64,000 bases of DNA from Gp6-AA40 sp963818645 (GTDB lineage: Bacteria; Acidobacteriota; Vicinamibacteria; Vicinamibacterales; UBA2999), in assembly GCA_963818645.1 (NCBI GenBank), contig CAWFTF010000004.1:1-64000 (forward strand), given 5' to 3'. Under the pieces are notes generated by a model. That model ran no database searches. It was not told where the DNA came from and was given only the letters and a program-made list of their open reading frames with translations. Shown one piece after another: positions 34,158 to 44,759 of the stretch (positions within the stretch are counted from its first letter, which is position 1; each line of letters opens with the position of its first letter). A program made the translations under genes and the position numbers.

Positions 34158-35444
34158 ATGGAACTGGACGATATCCTCGTCATCCTTCTTGCAGGCGGCG
34201 CCGGCGAGCGCTTATATCCCCTGACCCGGGATCGAGCCAAGCCGGCGGTCTACTTCGGTGGTCCGTACCGCATCATCGACTTCACCCTCAGCAACTGCAT
34301 CAACTCGGGGCTGCGGCGAATCTTCATCGCTACTCAGTACAAATCTCTCTCGCTGAGCCGCCACGTGCGCATGGGGTGGAGTGTCGTCTCCGAGGAGCTC
34401 GGCGAGTTCATCGAGATCCTGCCTCCTCAGAAGCGAGTCGGTGAACACTGGTACCTCGGCACTGCCGACGCCGTGTACCAGAACCTGTACTCCCTCGAGC
34501 GCGAGAACCCGCGACACGTCATCGTCCTCTCCGGCGACCACGTGTACAAGATGGACTACGCGAAGATGCTGCGGTTCCACATCGAGAAGGACGCCGCCGC
34601 AACGCTCGCGACGATCGAAATTCCGGTCGACGAAGGCAGCAGATTCGGGATCGTTGCTGTCGATGAAGCGGATCGCGTCGTCGGATTCGAAGAGAAGCCC
34701 GTTCGTCCACCCCATGTGCCCGGATCACCGGACGTCGCGCTCGCGTCGATGGGGATCTACATCTTCAAGTCCGACATCCTGATGCGGGTGCTCGAGAGCG
34801 ATGCCACGCGCTCCGACAGCCAGCACGATTTTGGCAAGAACATCATCCCGCCGCTGTTCAAGGAATCGTCGGTGTACTCGTACCGCTTCTACGACGAGAA
34901 CAAGAAAGCCTCGAAGTACTGGCGCGACATCGGAACGCTCGACGCGTACTACGAAGCCAGCATGGATCTGTGTCAGGTGAACCCGGAGTTCAACCTGTAC
35001 GATCCGGAATGGCCTCTGCGTACGTACCAGCCACAGGCGCCGCCTGCGAAGTTCGTGTTCGCAGAAGAAGGGCGCCGTTGTGGACAGGCGCTCGATTCCG
35101 TCATCTCGAACGGCTGCATCATCTCGGGCAGCCGCGTGAACGGAAGCATCCTGTGCCCCAACGTCCGCGTGCACAGCTTCTGCGAGATCGAGGAGACGAT
35201 TCTGATGCCCGGTGTGCGCGTCGGCCGCCACGCCAGAATCAGGCGTGCCATCATCGATCGCGATGTGCTCGTGCCACGTGGCGCATTAATCGGCTTCAAC
35301 CCCGAAGAAGATCGACGGCGGCATACGGTCACCGATGGCGGCGTGGTGGTCGTCACGGCCGAGGACGAGCCGCTCATCGCAACGATCAGTGAATCCGCCC
35401 TTCAGGTGGAATTCGAAGCCGACCGCGTCGGTACTCTCATCTAG
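34158..35444 (+). CDS. glgC: Glucose-1-phosphate adenylyltransferase
   Basis: Makes ADP-glucose for glycogen synthesis. The 428 residues start with LVILLAGGAGERLYPLTRDRAKPA in substance, the nucleotidyl-transferase loop. PAVYFGGPYRIIDFTLSNC, ATQYKSLSLSRH, VLSGDHVYKMDY and the C-terminal left-handed helix repeats follow. The ATG at 34158 was chosen because the catalytic domain begins there; the frame is open upstream. It is followed 8 bp later by eno, so the two are probably one transcript with gpmA. Confidence 0.94.
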   Translation: MELDDILVILLAGGAGERLYPLTRDRAKPAVYFGGPYRIIDFTLSNCINSGLRRIFIATQYKSLSLSRHVRMGWSVVSEELGEFIEILPPQKRVGEHWYLGTADAVYQNLYSLERENPRHVIVLSGDHVYKMDYAKMLRFHIEKDAAATLATIEIPVDEGSRFGIVAVDEADRVVGFEEKPVRPPHVPGSPDVALASMGIYIFKSDILMRVLESDATRSDSQHDFGKNIIPPLFKESSVYSYRFYDENKKASKYWRDIGTLDAYYEASMDLCQVNPEFNLYDPEWPLRTYQPQAPPAKFVFAEEGRRCGQALDSVISNGCIISGSRVNGSILCPNVRVHSFCEIEETILMPGVRVGRHARIRRAIIDRDVLVPRGALIGFNPEEDRRRHTVTDGGVVVVTAEDEPLIATISESALQVEFEADRVGTLI

Positions 35445-35452
35445 GCCACGTC

Positions 35453-36754
35453 ATGAAGATCACGCACGTTCACGCCAGAGAAATTCTGGACTCCCGAGGC
35501 AACCCAACTGTCGAAGCCGACGTTCAGGCAGGAAGCGCGCTCGGTCGCGCAGCTGTGCCATCTGGCGCATCGACCGGCCAGCGCGAGGCGCTCGAACTGC
35601 GTGACGGCGATCCGAAACGTTACGGCGGAAAGGGCGTTCGTAAAGCGGTCGACCACGTCAACGGCGAGATCGCGAAGGCGCTCGTTGGAAAGGAACTCGA
35701 TCAACGCGCCCTCGACGATGCGATGCTCGAGTTGGATGGCACTCCAACCAAGAGCCGCCTCGGGGCGAACGCGATCCTCGCCGTGTCGATGGCCGCAGCT
35801 CGAGCAGCGGCCGTGGGCGCGGGCCAGCCACTCTACAGGTCTCTCGCAGCACTGTCGGGCGCAACGTCGGTCGACTCGTTCGTGCTTCCCGTCCCGATGA
35901 TGAACATTCTGAACGGCGGTGCGCACGCAGATAGCAGCGTCGACTTTCAGGAATTCATGGTGATGCCGCTCGGCGTCTCGAGTTTTGCCGAAGCACTCCG
36001 CGCCGGCACCGAGATTTTTCATGCGCTCCGCAGCATCCTCAAGAAAGCCGGCCACTCCACTGGCGTTGGCGACGAAGGCGGCTTTGCCCCGAATCTGAAG
36101 TCGAATCGCGCGGCGCTCGATGTCGTCCTCGAGGCCATCGGCAAAACGGGACTCCGCGCTGGATCCGACGTCTACCTGGCGCTCGATGTCGCGTCGAGCG
36201 AGCTGTGGGACAACGGCAAGTACGTGTTCAAGAAGTCGGGCGAGCCGACTCGCACTCCAGATCAGATGGTGGAGCTCTACGCCGAGTGGGTGCGCCAGTA
36301 TCCGATCATCTCGATTGAAGATGGCGTCGCGGAGGGGGACTGGGACGGTTGGAAGGCACTGACACGCGCGATCGGCGATCGTGTCCAGCTCGTTGGCGAC
36401 GATGTGTTTGTGACCAATCCAGAGATTCTCCGGAAGGGAATCGCCGAGGGCGTCGGGAACGCTCTGCTGGTCAAGCTGAATCAGATCGGTACGGTCTCAG
36501 AAACACTCGACGCGATTGCGATGGCGCGCGACGCGCGTTACGCGACGATCATCTCCCACCGATCCGGGGAGACCGAAGACAGCACAATCGCGGATCTTGC
36601 TGTCGCCACGTCGGCTGGTCAGATCAAGACCGGCTCGGCCAGCCGCAGCGATCGAACGGCGAAGTACAACCAGTTGCTGCGAATCGAGGAAGAGCTCGGA
36701 AGCGCAGCGCGCTACGCAGGTCTTTCGGCGATCCGTCAGGTCGCCGCAAATTAG
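35453..36754 (+). CDS. eno: Enolase
   Basis: Converts 2-phosphoglycerate to phosphoenolpyruvate in glycolysis. The 433 residues match the family length. Signatures include AREILDSRGNPTVEAD, VPSGASTG, PMMNILNGGAHADSSVDFQE, VGDEGGFAPNL, IEDGVAEGDWDGW and the catalytic-lysine region LLVKLNQIGTVSET, with SHRSGETED near the end. It lies 8 bp after glgC and 8 bp before gpmA, grouping consecutive steps of lower glycolysis. Confidence 0.97.
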   Translation: MKITHVHAREILDSRGNPTVEADVQAGSALGRAAVPSGASTGQREALELRDGDPKRYGGKGVRKAVDHVNGEIAKALVGKELDQRALDDAMLELDGTPTKSRLGANAILAVSMAAARAAAVGAGQPLYRSLAALSGATSVDSFVLPVPMMNILNGGAHADSSVDFQEFMVMPLGVSSFAEALRAGTEIFHALRSILKKAGHSTGVGDEGGFAPNLKSNRAALDVVLEAIGKTGLRAGSDVYLALDVASSELWDNGKYVFKKSGEPTRTPDQMVELYAEWVRQYPIISIEDGVAEGDWDGWKALTRAIGDRVQLVGDDVFVTNPEILRKGIAEGVGNALLVKLNQIGTVSETLDAIAMARDARYATIISHRSGETEDSTIADLAVATSAGQIKTGSASRSDRTAKYNQLLRIEEELGSAARYAGLSAIRQVAAN

Positions 36755-36762
36755 AGGAAGTC

Positions 36763-37509
36763 ATGTATCGGTTGGTCCTGTTGCGTCACGGCGAGAGCAC
36801 CTGGAACAAAGAGAATCGATTCACCGGTTGGACCGATGTCGATCTGAGCGATCGCGGTCGGGAAGAGGCGGCCGAAGCCGGACGTCTGCTGAAGGCCGAG
36901 CGATTCGAGTTCGACGTCGCGCACACATCACTGCTCAAACGCGCCATCCGCACGCTGTGGATCGCGCTCTCAGAGCTGGACATGATGTGGATCCCCGAGT
37001 GCCGGTCGTGGCGTTTGAATGAGCGGCACTACGGCGGATTGCAGGGACTCAACAAAGCGGAAACGGCAGCAAAGCACGGTGACGCGCAGGTCAAGATCTG
37101 GCGCCGCAGCTACGATATTCCACCGCCGCCGCTCACGCTGGACGACCCGCAGCATCCGTCACGCGATCGCCGATACGCAGACCTGAAGCCGAATGAGCTG
37201 CCGCTCACGGAGTCGCTGAAGGATACGGTTGCCAGATTCCTTCCGTACTGGCACTCCTCCATCGCGCCCGACATCAAGGCTGGAAAACGAGTCCTCATCG
37301 CCGCCCACGGCAACAGCCTGCGCGCGCTCGTCAAGTATCTCGATCACACCTCGGAACAGGACATCGTCGAACTGAATATCCCAACCGGGATACCGCTCGT
37401 GTACGAGCTCGACGAGCAACTGCAACCCGTGAAGAAGTTTTACCTGGGGGATCAGGAGGCGGCGATGCGAAAGGCAGCCGCCGTGGCGAATCAGGCACAG
37501 ACACGGTAA
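36763..37509 (+). CDS. gpmA: 2,3-bisphosphoglycerate-dependent phosphoglycerate mutase
   Basis: Interconverts 3- and 2-phosphoglycerate, the step before enolase. The ATG at 36763 has AGAGGAAG just upstream and gives 248 aa, the normal length. The phospho-histidine motif LLRHGESTWN carries His9; SWRLNERHYGGLQG, the long DDPQHPSRD insert and the C-terminal AAHGNSLRALV with the second catalytic His follow. The frame extends upstream into eno, but that part is spurious. Confidence 0.95.
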   Translation: MYRLVLLRHGESTWNKENRFTGWTDVDLSDRGREEAAEAGRLLKAERFEFDVAHTSLLKRAIRTLWIALSELDMMWIPECRSWRLNERHYGGLQGLNKAETAAKHGDAQVKIWRRSYDIPPPPLTLDDPQHPSRDRRYADLKPNELPLTESLKDTVARFLPYWHSSIAPDIKAGKRVLIAAHGNSLRALVKYLDHTSEQDIVELNIPTGIPLVYELDEQLQPVKKFYLGDQEAAMRKAAAVANQAQTR

Positions 37510-37512
37510 CCA

Positions 37513-37540
37513 ACAGCCGACAGCCCGTGCCATCGGCTGT
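37513..37540. terminator. hairpin between convergent gene ends
   Basis: ACAGCCGA (37513-37520) and TCGGCTGT (37533-37540) form an 8-bp stem between the ends of gpmA and the gene at 37557. There is no T-run, so termination is inferred from position. Confidence 0.35.
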
Positions 37541-37556
37541 CAGCATGAATCCTCAA

Positions 37557-37868
37557 CTAGCCGTTGTCGACCGCTTCCTTCGGCGCTTCTTCGCAGCCGA
37601 TCCGCAGCGACCTCAGGAACCGGCGGTCGTTGGTTGTCAGGTCGAAACCATTCCGGGCCGGCAGTAGACGGGCAGGCGTGGTGATCCGAGTCACGGCCGT
37701 TCCGTTGTTTCTGCTCACGAACCCGACCACAGCTTCGAGCGTCACTCTCATATCGAAACCAGCCTCACGTGCCTTGGCTCGGCAGGCCTCGACTTGAGCG
37801 TTCTCGGCGACAGCGGCGGCAATCGCGTCGGCCAGCTCTTTCGCGAACCGGTTCACGACGTCATCCAT
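37557..37868 (-). CDS. Small protein of unknown function with strong expression signals
   Basis: A 103-aa soluble protein I do not recognise. The N-terminal half is helical (VVNRFAKELADAIAAAVAEN); the C-terminal half is beta-like and basic, ending in an acidic tail. One cysteine in the helix (EACRAKAREAGFDM) and one near the end are present. An unusually good AGGAGG ribosome site, a near-perfect sigma-70 promoter (38010-38038) and a ~135-nt structured leader precede it, so it is probably abundant. It is convergent with gpmA and divergent from mutA; neither suggests a role. Confidence 0.75.
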   Translation of the reverse strand: MDDVVNRFAKELADAIAAAVAENAQVEACRAKAREAGFDMRVTLEAVVGFVSRNNGTAVTRITTPARLLPARNGFDLTTNDRRFLRSLRIGCEEAPKEAVDNG

Positions 37869-38003
37869 TCCTGCTTCCTCCTAATCCGCCACCGGGCCGG
37901 GATCCGGGGCGTACCCCAATCCGAACCTGCACTAACCGGGGAGGTTGGCAGGGATTGAGCGCCAAAGACATTCATTTGCAGGGGTTTAGCCTCATGGAGG
38001 CTG
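37869..38003 (-). promoter_or_regulatory. structured 5' leader of the small-protein gene
   Basis: From the predicted transcription start (~38003) to the ATG there are about 135 nt. They open with a perfect AGCCTC/GAGGCT hairpin (37988-38002). A longer interrupted stem follows at 37919-37956, built from AATCC/GGATT, CTGC/GCAG and AACC/GGTT arms. GC-rich repeats then run up to the AGGAGG site. No known riboswitch consensus was recognised. Confidence 0.45.
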
Positions 38004-38009
38004 CGGGGC

Positions 38010-38038
38010 ATTGTAGAGGGTCATCCCCGAGGTGTCAA
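38010..38038 (-). promoter_or_regulatory. near-consensus sigma-70 promoter
   Basis: On the minus strand TTGACA (38033-38038) is followed after exactly 17 bp by TACAAT (38010-38015). It is the best match in the window and faces the gene at 37557. Confidence 0.8.
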
Positions 38039-38146
38039 CAAACCGGCCCGGCCACGGCCATCCAGCGTGCAGCCGAAAGAGGCTCGCGGCGTCGCGTTTT
38101 CGAACCGGCTTCGGTAATCGGCTGATACACAAGGGGTTGAGTTAAG

Positions 38147-39733
38147 ATGCCGGCGACCCACAACATGGAACCCTCGTCGAGCTCGCGCTTCTACCGGACG
38201 CCGGACGATGTCGCCGGGATCGACCCGGCGACCGACATCGGAGGGCCTGGCGCGTTTCCGTTCACGCGCGGGATCCAGCCCGACATGTATCGCGGCCGTC
38301 CGTGGACGATGCGCCAGTACGCCGGGTTCGGGACTGCGGCTGAATCAAACCGGCGATACAGATACCTGTTGTCGCAGGGCGTGATGGGACTGAGCGTGGC
38401 CTTCGATCTGCCGACGCAGATCGGCTACGACTCGGATCACTCGCTCGCGGCGGGCGAGGTTGGGCGTGTCGGGGTGGCGATCGACTCGATCGAAGACATG
38501 GATGTTCTGTTCGCCGACATCCCGCTCGACCGTGTATCCACCTCGATGACGATCAACTCGACCGCCATCATCCTGCTCGCGATGTACGTCGCGACAGCGA
38601 AGCGGCGGGGCATCGCGCCGGCAGCGCTCTCCGGCACCGTCCAGAACGACATTCTCAAGGAGTACGTCGCCCGCGGCACCTTCATCTACCCACCGCGCCC
38701 ATCGCTCCGGATCGTGACCGACATCATGCGGTTCTGTTCGGAGCATGTGCCGAAGTGGAATTCGATTTCGATCAGCGGTTACCACATCCGGGAGGCGGGT
38801 TCGACCGCGGTTCAGGAGGTCGCGTTCACACTGGCGAATGGAATCGCGTACGTCCAGGCCGCCATCGATGCGGGCCTCGACGTCAACGTGCTCGGCCAGC
38901 GACTGTCGTTCTTCTTCAACGTCCACAACAACTTTCTCGAGGAGGTCGCCAAGTTTCGAGCGGCCAGGCGTCTGTGGGCGCGAATCATGCGGGAGCGATT
39001 TGGCGCACGCGAGCCACGGGCGCAGCAGCTACGATTCCACGCGCAGACGGCCGGCAGTACTCTCACGGCGCAACAGCCTGACAACAACGTCGCGCGGGTC
39101 GCCCTTCAGGCGCTCGCGGCCGTCCTCGGGGGCACGCAGTCATTGCACTGCAATGGTCGCGACGAGGCGCTCGGCCTGCCGACAGAAGACAGCGCCACAA
39201 TCGCTTTGCGAACGCAGCAGATTCTTCTTCACGAGAGCGGCGTCGCATCCACCGTCGATCCGCTGGGCGGCGCGTATGCCATCGAGGAAAAAACCACCCG
39301 GATTGAGCAAGAAGCCACTCAACTCCTGGGACGTATCGACAACGCGGGAGGCACGCTGTCGGCCATTGAATCGGGTCTCATCCAGCGTGAGATTCAGGAC
39401 TCGGCCTATCGCGCGCAGCAAGCGCTCGAAGGCGGCACAGACGTCGTCGTCGGCGTCAATCGGTTCAATGACGCGGGTGCTCAGTCACTGACCGTGTTTG
39501 CTCTGGATCCCTCAGTCGAACGCGATCAGGTGGAGCGCGTGCGCGCAGTGCGCGCCGGCCGAAACGCCTCAGAGTGTCGTGCGGCTCTGGACGCCGTCGA
39601 GCAGGCCGCTCGCACCGGCGACAACCTCGTCCCCGTGGTCATTGAAGCGGTCGAGAAGAAGGGAACGCTCGGCGAGATTTCCGACGCACTGCGACGCGTC
39701 TTCGGCGAATACCAGGACGCGTCGAGGGCGTGA
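38147..39733 (+). CDS. Methylmalonyl-CoA mutase, catalytic (large) subunit
   Basis: Interconverts methylmalonyl-CoA and succinyl-CoA. The 528 residues make up the substrate-binding TIM-barrel only: PFTRGIQPDMYRGRPWTMRQYAGFG, DLPTQIGYDSDH, SISGYHIREAGS and the SLHCNGRDEALGLPTE block. The C-terminal B12-binding domain (DxHxxG) is absent, so a separate cobalamin-binding subunit must be encoded elsewhere, as in split-type mutases. AAGGGG lies 10 nt before the ATG. No cobalamin riboswitch was recognised upstream. It is followed 6 bp later by an oppD-type ATPase. Confidence 0.93.
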   Translation: MPATHNMEPSSSSRFYRTPDDVAGIDPATDIGGPGAFPFTRGIQPDMYRGRPWTMRQYAGFGTAAESNRRYRYLLSQGVMGLSVAFDLPTQIGYDSDHSLAAGEVGRVGVAIDSIEDMDVLFADIPLDRVSTSMTINSTAIILLAMYVATAKRRGIAPAALSGTVQNDILKEYVARGTFIYPPRPSLRIVTDIMRFCSEHVPKWNSISISGYHIREAGSTAVQEVAFTLANGIAYVQAAIDAGLDVNVLGQRLSFFFNVHNNFLEEVAKFRAARRLWARIMRERFGAREPRAQQLRFHAQTAGSTLTAQQPDNNVARVALQALAAVLGGTQSLHCNGRDEALGLPTEDSATIALRTQQILLHESGVASTVDPLGGAYAIEEKTTRIEQEATQLLGRIDNAGGTLSAIESGLIQREIQDSAYRAQQALEGGTDVVVGVNRFNDAGAQSLTVFALDPSVERDQVERVRAVRAGRNASECRAALDAVEQAARTGDNLVPVVIEAVEKKGTLGEISDALRRVFGEYQDASRA

Positions 39734-39739
39734 GCGCGC

Positions 39740-40531
39740 ATGACACCGCTCCTTGATGTCCAGCATCTGACGGTCGCGTTCGAACGTCCGGGACCTGCGC
39801 TGAAGGCGGTTGACGATCTGAGCTTTTCGATTCAACCTGGCGAAACGCTCGGCCTCGTCGGCGAATCTGGCAGCGGGAAGTCGGTCACGGCGCTCGCCAT
39901 TCTTAGATTGCTTCAACCGCCCGGTAAAGTCACCGCGGGCCGGGTTCTCTTCGAAGGAAGAGACCTGCTGCAACTGCCGGAGTCCGAAATGCGATCCGTT
40001 CGCGGCGGCCGCATCTCGCTCATCTTCCAGGAGCCCATGACCGCGCTCAACCCGACGATGCGGGTTGGGGATCAGATTGGCGAAGCATTGACGTCGCACG
40101 CAGTGGGGAAAGACCAGGCCCGTCAGCGGGTCGTCGAGCTGCTCGACGCCGTGCGCATCCCTGATGCGGCGAGGAGAGCAAGAGACTACCCTCACCAATT
40201 GTCGGGCGGCATGCGTCAGCGGGTGATGATCGCCATAGCGGTCGCGTGCCGGCCGCCACTCGTCATTGCGGATGAACCGACGACTGCTCTCGATGTCACG
40301 ATTCAGGCGCAGGTGCTCGAGATGCTCAGCGAGTTGAAGGGGCGATTCAATCTCGCACTACTGCTGATCACGCATGACTTCGGCGTGATCGCAGAGATGG
40401 CCGACCGTGTGGCCGTGATGCGCGGCGGGCAACTCGTCGAGCAGGGACCGGTACGGCAGATCCTTCGCGCGCCCTCCCACGAATACACGCAGCGTCTGCT
40501 CCGCGCAGTTCCGGGGATGAGCAAACGCTGA
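39740..40531 (+). CDS. Peptide/nickel ABC transporter ATP-binding protein (OppD/DppD type)
   Basis: A 263-aa ATPase of the oligopeptide/dipeptide importer class. Walker A GESGSGKS, the signature LSGGMRQRV, Walker B PPLVIADEPTTALD and the switch His in LLITHDFG are all present. The C-terminus is shorter than in many OppD proteins, and the Cys-rich Fe-S tail seen in some is absent. It pairs with the next gene but no permease or binding-protein gene is in the window. Confidence 0.92.
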   Translation: MTPLLDVQHLTVAFERPGPALKAVDDLSFSIQPGETLGLVGESGSGKSVTALAILRLLQPPGKVTAGRVLFEGRDLLQLPESEMRSVRGGRISLIFQEPMTALNPTMRVGDQIGEALTSHAVGKDQARQRVVELLDAVRIPDAARRARDYPHQLSGGMRQRVMIAIAVACRPPLVIADEPTTALDVTIQAQVLEMLSELKGRFNLALLLITHDFGVIAEMADRVAVMRGGQLVEQGPVRQILRAPSHEYTQRLLRAVPGMSKR

Positions 40532-41412
40532 TGCCGCTGCTCGAGGTCCGTCACCTCGTCAAGCACTACTCGCGCGGCGGCGGACTCTTCGCGTCACCGC
40601 CCACAGTCGTGCGTGCCGTCGACGACGTGAGCTTTCATGTCGACGAAGGAGACATGTTCGGCCTGGTGGGCGAGTCAGGGAGCGGGAAAAGCACGACCGG
40701 TCGATGCATCCTCAGACTCGTTGAACCTGACAGCGGTGAAGTGCTGTTCCGCGGAGAGAACGTGCTTGGGTTCTCTCGCAGCCGGATGCGACTGGCGCGG
40801 CGCGATATGCAGATCGTCTTTCAGGATCCGTACTCGTCGCTGAATCCACGAATGCGCGCAGGCGACATCGTCGAAGAACCGCTCATCATTCACGAACTCG
40901 GCGGGGCGTCAGAGCGGGCCGCTCGAGTGAGCGAGTTGTTCGAGCTTGTCGGCCTCGAGCCAGAGCATCTCAAGCGATATCCGCGCGAGTTCAGCGGCGG
41001 ACAACGGCAGCGAATCGGAATTGCGCGCGCACTCGCGCTCAATCCCGCACTCATCGTCGCCGACGAACCGGTCTCCGCGCTTGATGTGTCGATTCAGGCA
41101 CAGGTCATCGAGCTGCTGTTAGACCTGAGGGCGCGGCTACGACTGACGTACCTCTTCATCGCCCACGATCTGCGTCTGGTCGAGAACATCTGCAACCGCG
41201 TGGCGGTGATGTATCTCGGAAAGATTGTGGAGATGGGCGATGCGGACGCGCTGTTCAGGAACCCGACCCACCCGTACACTCAAGCGCTTCTCAGCGCCGT
41301 GCCGCGGCTCGATCCCGACACACCGCGCTCGCGAATCGAGTTCGACACCTCGTCATTCCGTCGGGAAGCCCCGATGCGAGAAATCGGGGCCAGCCACTGG
41401 GCAGCCGTGTGA
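40531..41412 (+). CDS. Peptide ABC transporter ATP-binding protein (OppF/DppF type)
   Basis: The 293-aa partner ATPase of the importer. Walker A GESGSGKST, the signature FSGGQRQRIGIARAL, Walker B ALIVADEPVSALD, and the OppF-type NPTHPYTQALLSAVP C-terminal segment are present. The ATG shares one base with the stop of the preceding gene (TGATG). Its stop abuts the stop of the convergent ABC gene with no spacer. Confidence 0.93.
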   Translation: MPLLEVRHLVKHYSRGGGLFASPPTVVRAVDDVSFHVDEGDMFGLVGESGSGKSTTGRCILRLVEPDSGEVLFRGENVLGFSRSRMRLARRDMQIVFQDPYSSLNPRMRAGDIVEEPLIIHELGGASERAARVSELFELVGLEPEHLKRYPREFSGGQRQRIGIARALALNPALIVADEPVSALDVSIQAQVIELLLDLRARLRLTYLFIAHDLRLVENICNRVAVMYLGKIVEMGDADALFRNPTHPYTQALLSAVPRLDPDTPRSRIEFDTSSFRREAPMREIGASHWAAV

Positions 41413-42099
41413 TCAGGCGGCCTGTCGAACGTCCTTCTCCACTTTCCCATCACGGATGTGAATCGTCCGGTGAGCAAAGGCCGCAATGTCCGCTTCGTGG
41501 GTGACGAGGACGATCGTATTTCCCGCCTCGTGAAGCCGTGCGAACAGCGCCATGATCTCGCTTCCGGTCTTCGAGTCGAGGTTGCCGGTCGGCTCGTCCG
41601 CCAGCAGGATTGAAGGGTTGTTGACCAAAGCTCGCGCAATGGCGACACGCTGACGCTGACCACCGGAGAGTTCATTGGGGCGATGCCCCATACGCGAGGT
41701 CAATTCGACTTTTTCAAGTGCTGCGCGGGCTCTCTGCAGTCGATCCTTGCCTTGAATGCCTCCGTAGACGAGCGGCAGTTCGACATTTTGAAGGGCAGTT
41801 GCCCGAGGCAACAGATTGAACGTCTGGAAGACGAACCCGATCTCCTGATTTCGAATTCGGGCAAGCTCGTTGTCGTTCATCTGGCTCACCTGTTTGCCGT
41901 TCAACAGGTAGCTCCCCTGGCTTGGCGTATCGAGGCAGCCGATCAAGTTCATCAGGGTCGACTTGCCAGAGCCGGACGGTCCCATGATGGCCACGTACTC
42001 CCCGCGCTCGATTCCGATGGTCACGCCGCGCAGGGCGTGAATCTCCTCCGCGCCCATCACATAGGTCTTCCAGAGGTCCTGAGTCTCGATAAGTGCCAT
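41413..42099 (-). CDS. ABC transporter ATP-binding protein (LolD/MacB type)
   Basis: A 228-aa ATPase with Walker A GPSGSGKST, the signature LSGGQRQRVAIARAL, Walker B SILLADEPTGNLD and switch LVTHE. The LNGKQVSQMNDNELARIRN and GFVFQTFNLLPR blocks identify the LolD/MacB/FtsE family, which drives FtsX-like permeases for lipoprotein release or efflux. No FtsX-type permease gene is adjacent, so its partner lies elsewhere. Confidence 0.9.
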   Translation of the reverse strand: MALIETQDLWKTYVMGAEEIHALRGVTIGIERGEYVAIMGPSGSGKSTLMNLIGCLDTPSQGSYLLNGKQVSQMNDNELARIRNQEIGFVFQTFNLLPRATALQNVELPLVYGGIQGKDRLQRARAALEKVELTSRMGHRPNELSGGQRQRVAIARALVNNPSILLADEPTGNLDSKTGSEIMALFARLHEAGNTIVLVTHEADIAAFAHRTIHIRDGKVEKDVRQAA

Positions 42100-42182
42100 T
42101 TTCGCTTCAGTGTGCCTCAGTCTGCGTCCGCTGGCCAGACAGCACTCACTACGGTAACTCGAGCCACGGTGTTCCCTCTCGT

Positions 42183-44152
<1,970 letters not shown>

Positions 44153-44204
44153 AGCGCCACAGAATACAACGCCGGGTCCGAAGAGCAGGACCCGGCCTAC
44201 GCCT

Positions 44205-44699
44205 TCACATCGGCGGAAGCGGTGGCGGCTGGATGGGACCACCGAGCGCAGGCGGCACGTCGTTCCGGAAGAAGCTCGCGCCCAGCACTCCACCGAGCGT
44301 CGAGAAGATTCCGCCTGCGCACAGCAGCAGGAAGAAGCTGAAGGCGTAACCCATGGGTGAGGTGGTGCCAATAGACTGGAGCGCGGCGCGAGCGTCAGGC
44401 GGCATGTCGCGGGCCACACGAATCAGCTCCGTGGCGATCCGCTCTCGAATCGGCGCGAGGACGACGTCGAGCGCGAGAGACACGATCAGCCAGACAAAGG
44501 CGCCGATGACGCCGGCGAGGAAACCGTTCAGCGCGCCACGTCCGGCCGATGTCGGACGCTGATCGTTCTGCTGATCGAGATAGGCTGTGAGCACGCCGCC
44601 GCTGACAATCCAGAGGCAGCAGCAGTTACCCCAACTGATGACAGGAAGCGCGGACAGGACGCCGATGAAGAGTCCGCCGAGCAGAGGTGCCTGAAGCAC
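44205..44699 (-). CDS. Small integral membrane protein of unknown function
   Basis: A 164-aa protein with about four hydrophobic segments: LLGGLFIGVLSALPVIS, the Cys-rich NCCCLWIVSGGVLTAYL, FLAGVIGAFVWLIVSLAL and FSFFLLLCAGGIFSTLGG. Gly-rich packing and the Pro-rich C-terminus (IQPPPLPP) are notable. I cannot assign a function. It lies 52 bp upstream of acs on the same strand and may be transcribed with it. Confidence 0.7.
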   Translation of the reverse strand: MLQAPLLGGLFIGVLSALPVISWGNCCCLWIVSGGVLTAYLDQQNDQRPTSAGRGALNGFLAGVIGAFVWLIVSLALDVVLAPIRERIATELIRVARDMPPDARAALQSIGTTSPMGYAFSFFLLLCAGGIFSTLGGVLGASFFRNDVPPALGGPIQPPPLPPM

Positions 44700-44759
44700 G
44701 ACGCTACATTAGCAGCTTGAACGGCGGCGAGCTACCGGCTTCAGGCGACGAGACGTGAA

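Noticed and set aside
33920..34240. Extension of the secreted-protein gene to an upstream start at 34240
   Set aside because: Would overlap the glgC start and bury the clear signal peptide at residue 108; the ATG at 33919 has a ribosome site.
37869..38003. A cyclic-di-GMP (GEMM) or other known riboswitch in the leader of the 37557 gene
   Set aside because: Part of the sequence (GAGGCTAAACC) recalls GEMM-I, but the GCAAACC and GACGCAAAG blocks and the overall fold are missing.
37990..38146. A cobalamin riboswitch before the methylmalonyl-CoA mutase gene
   Set aside because: No B12-box (GCCACTG-like) or adenosylcobalamin aptamer arrangement is visible on the plus strand.
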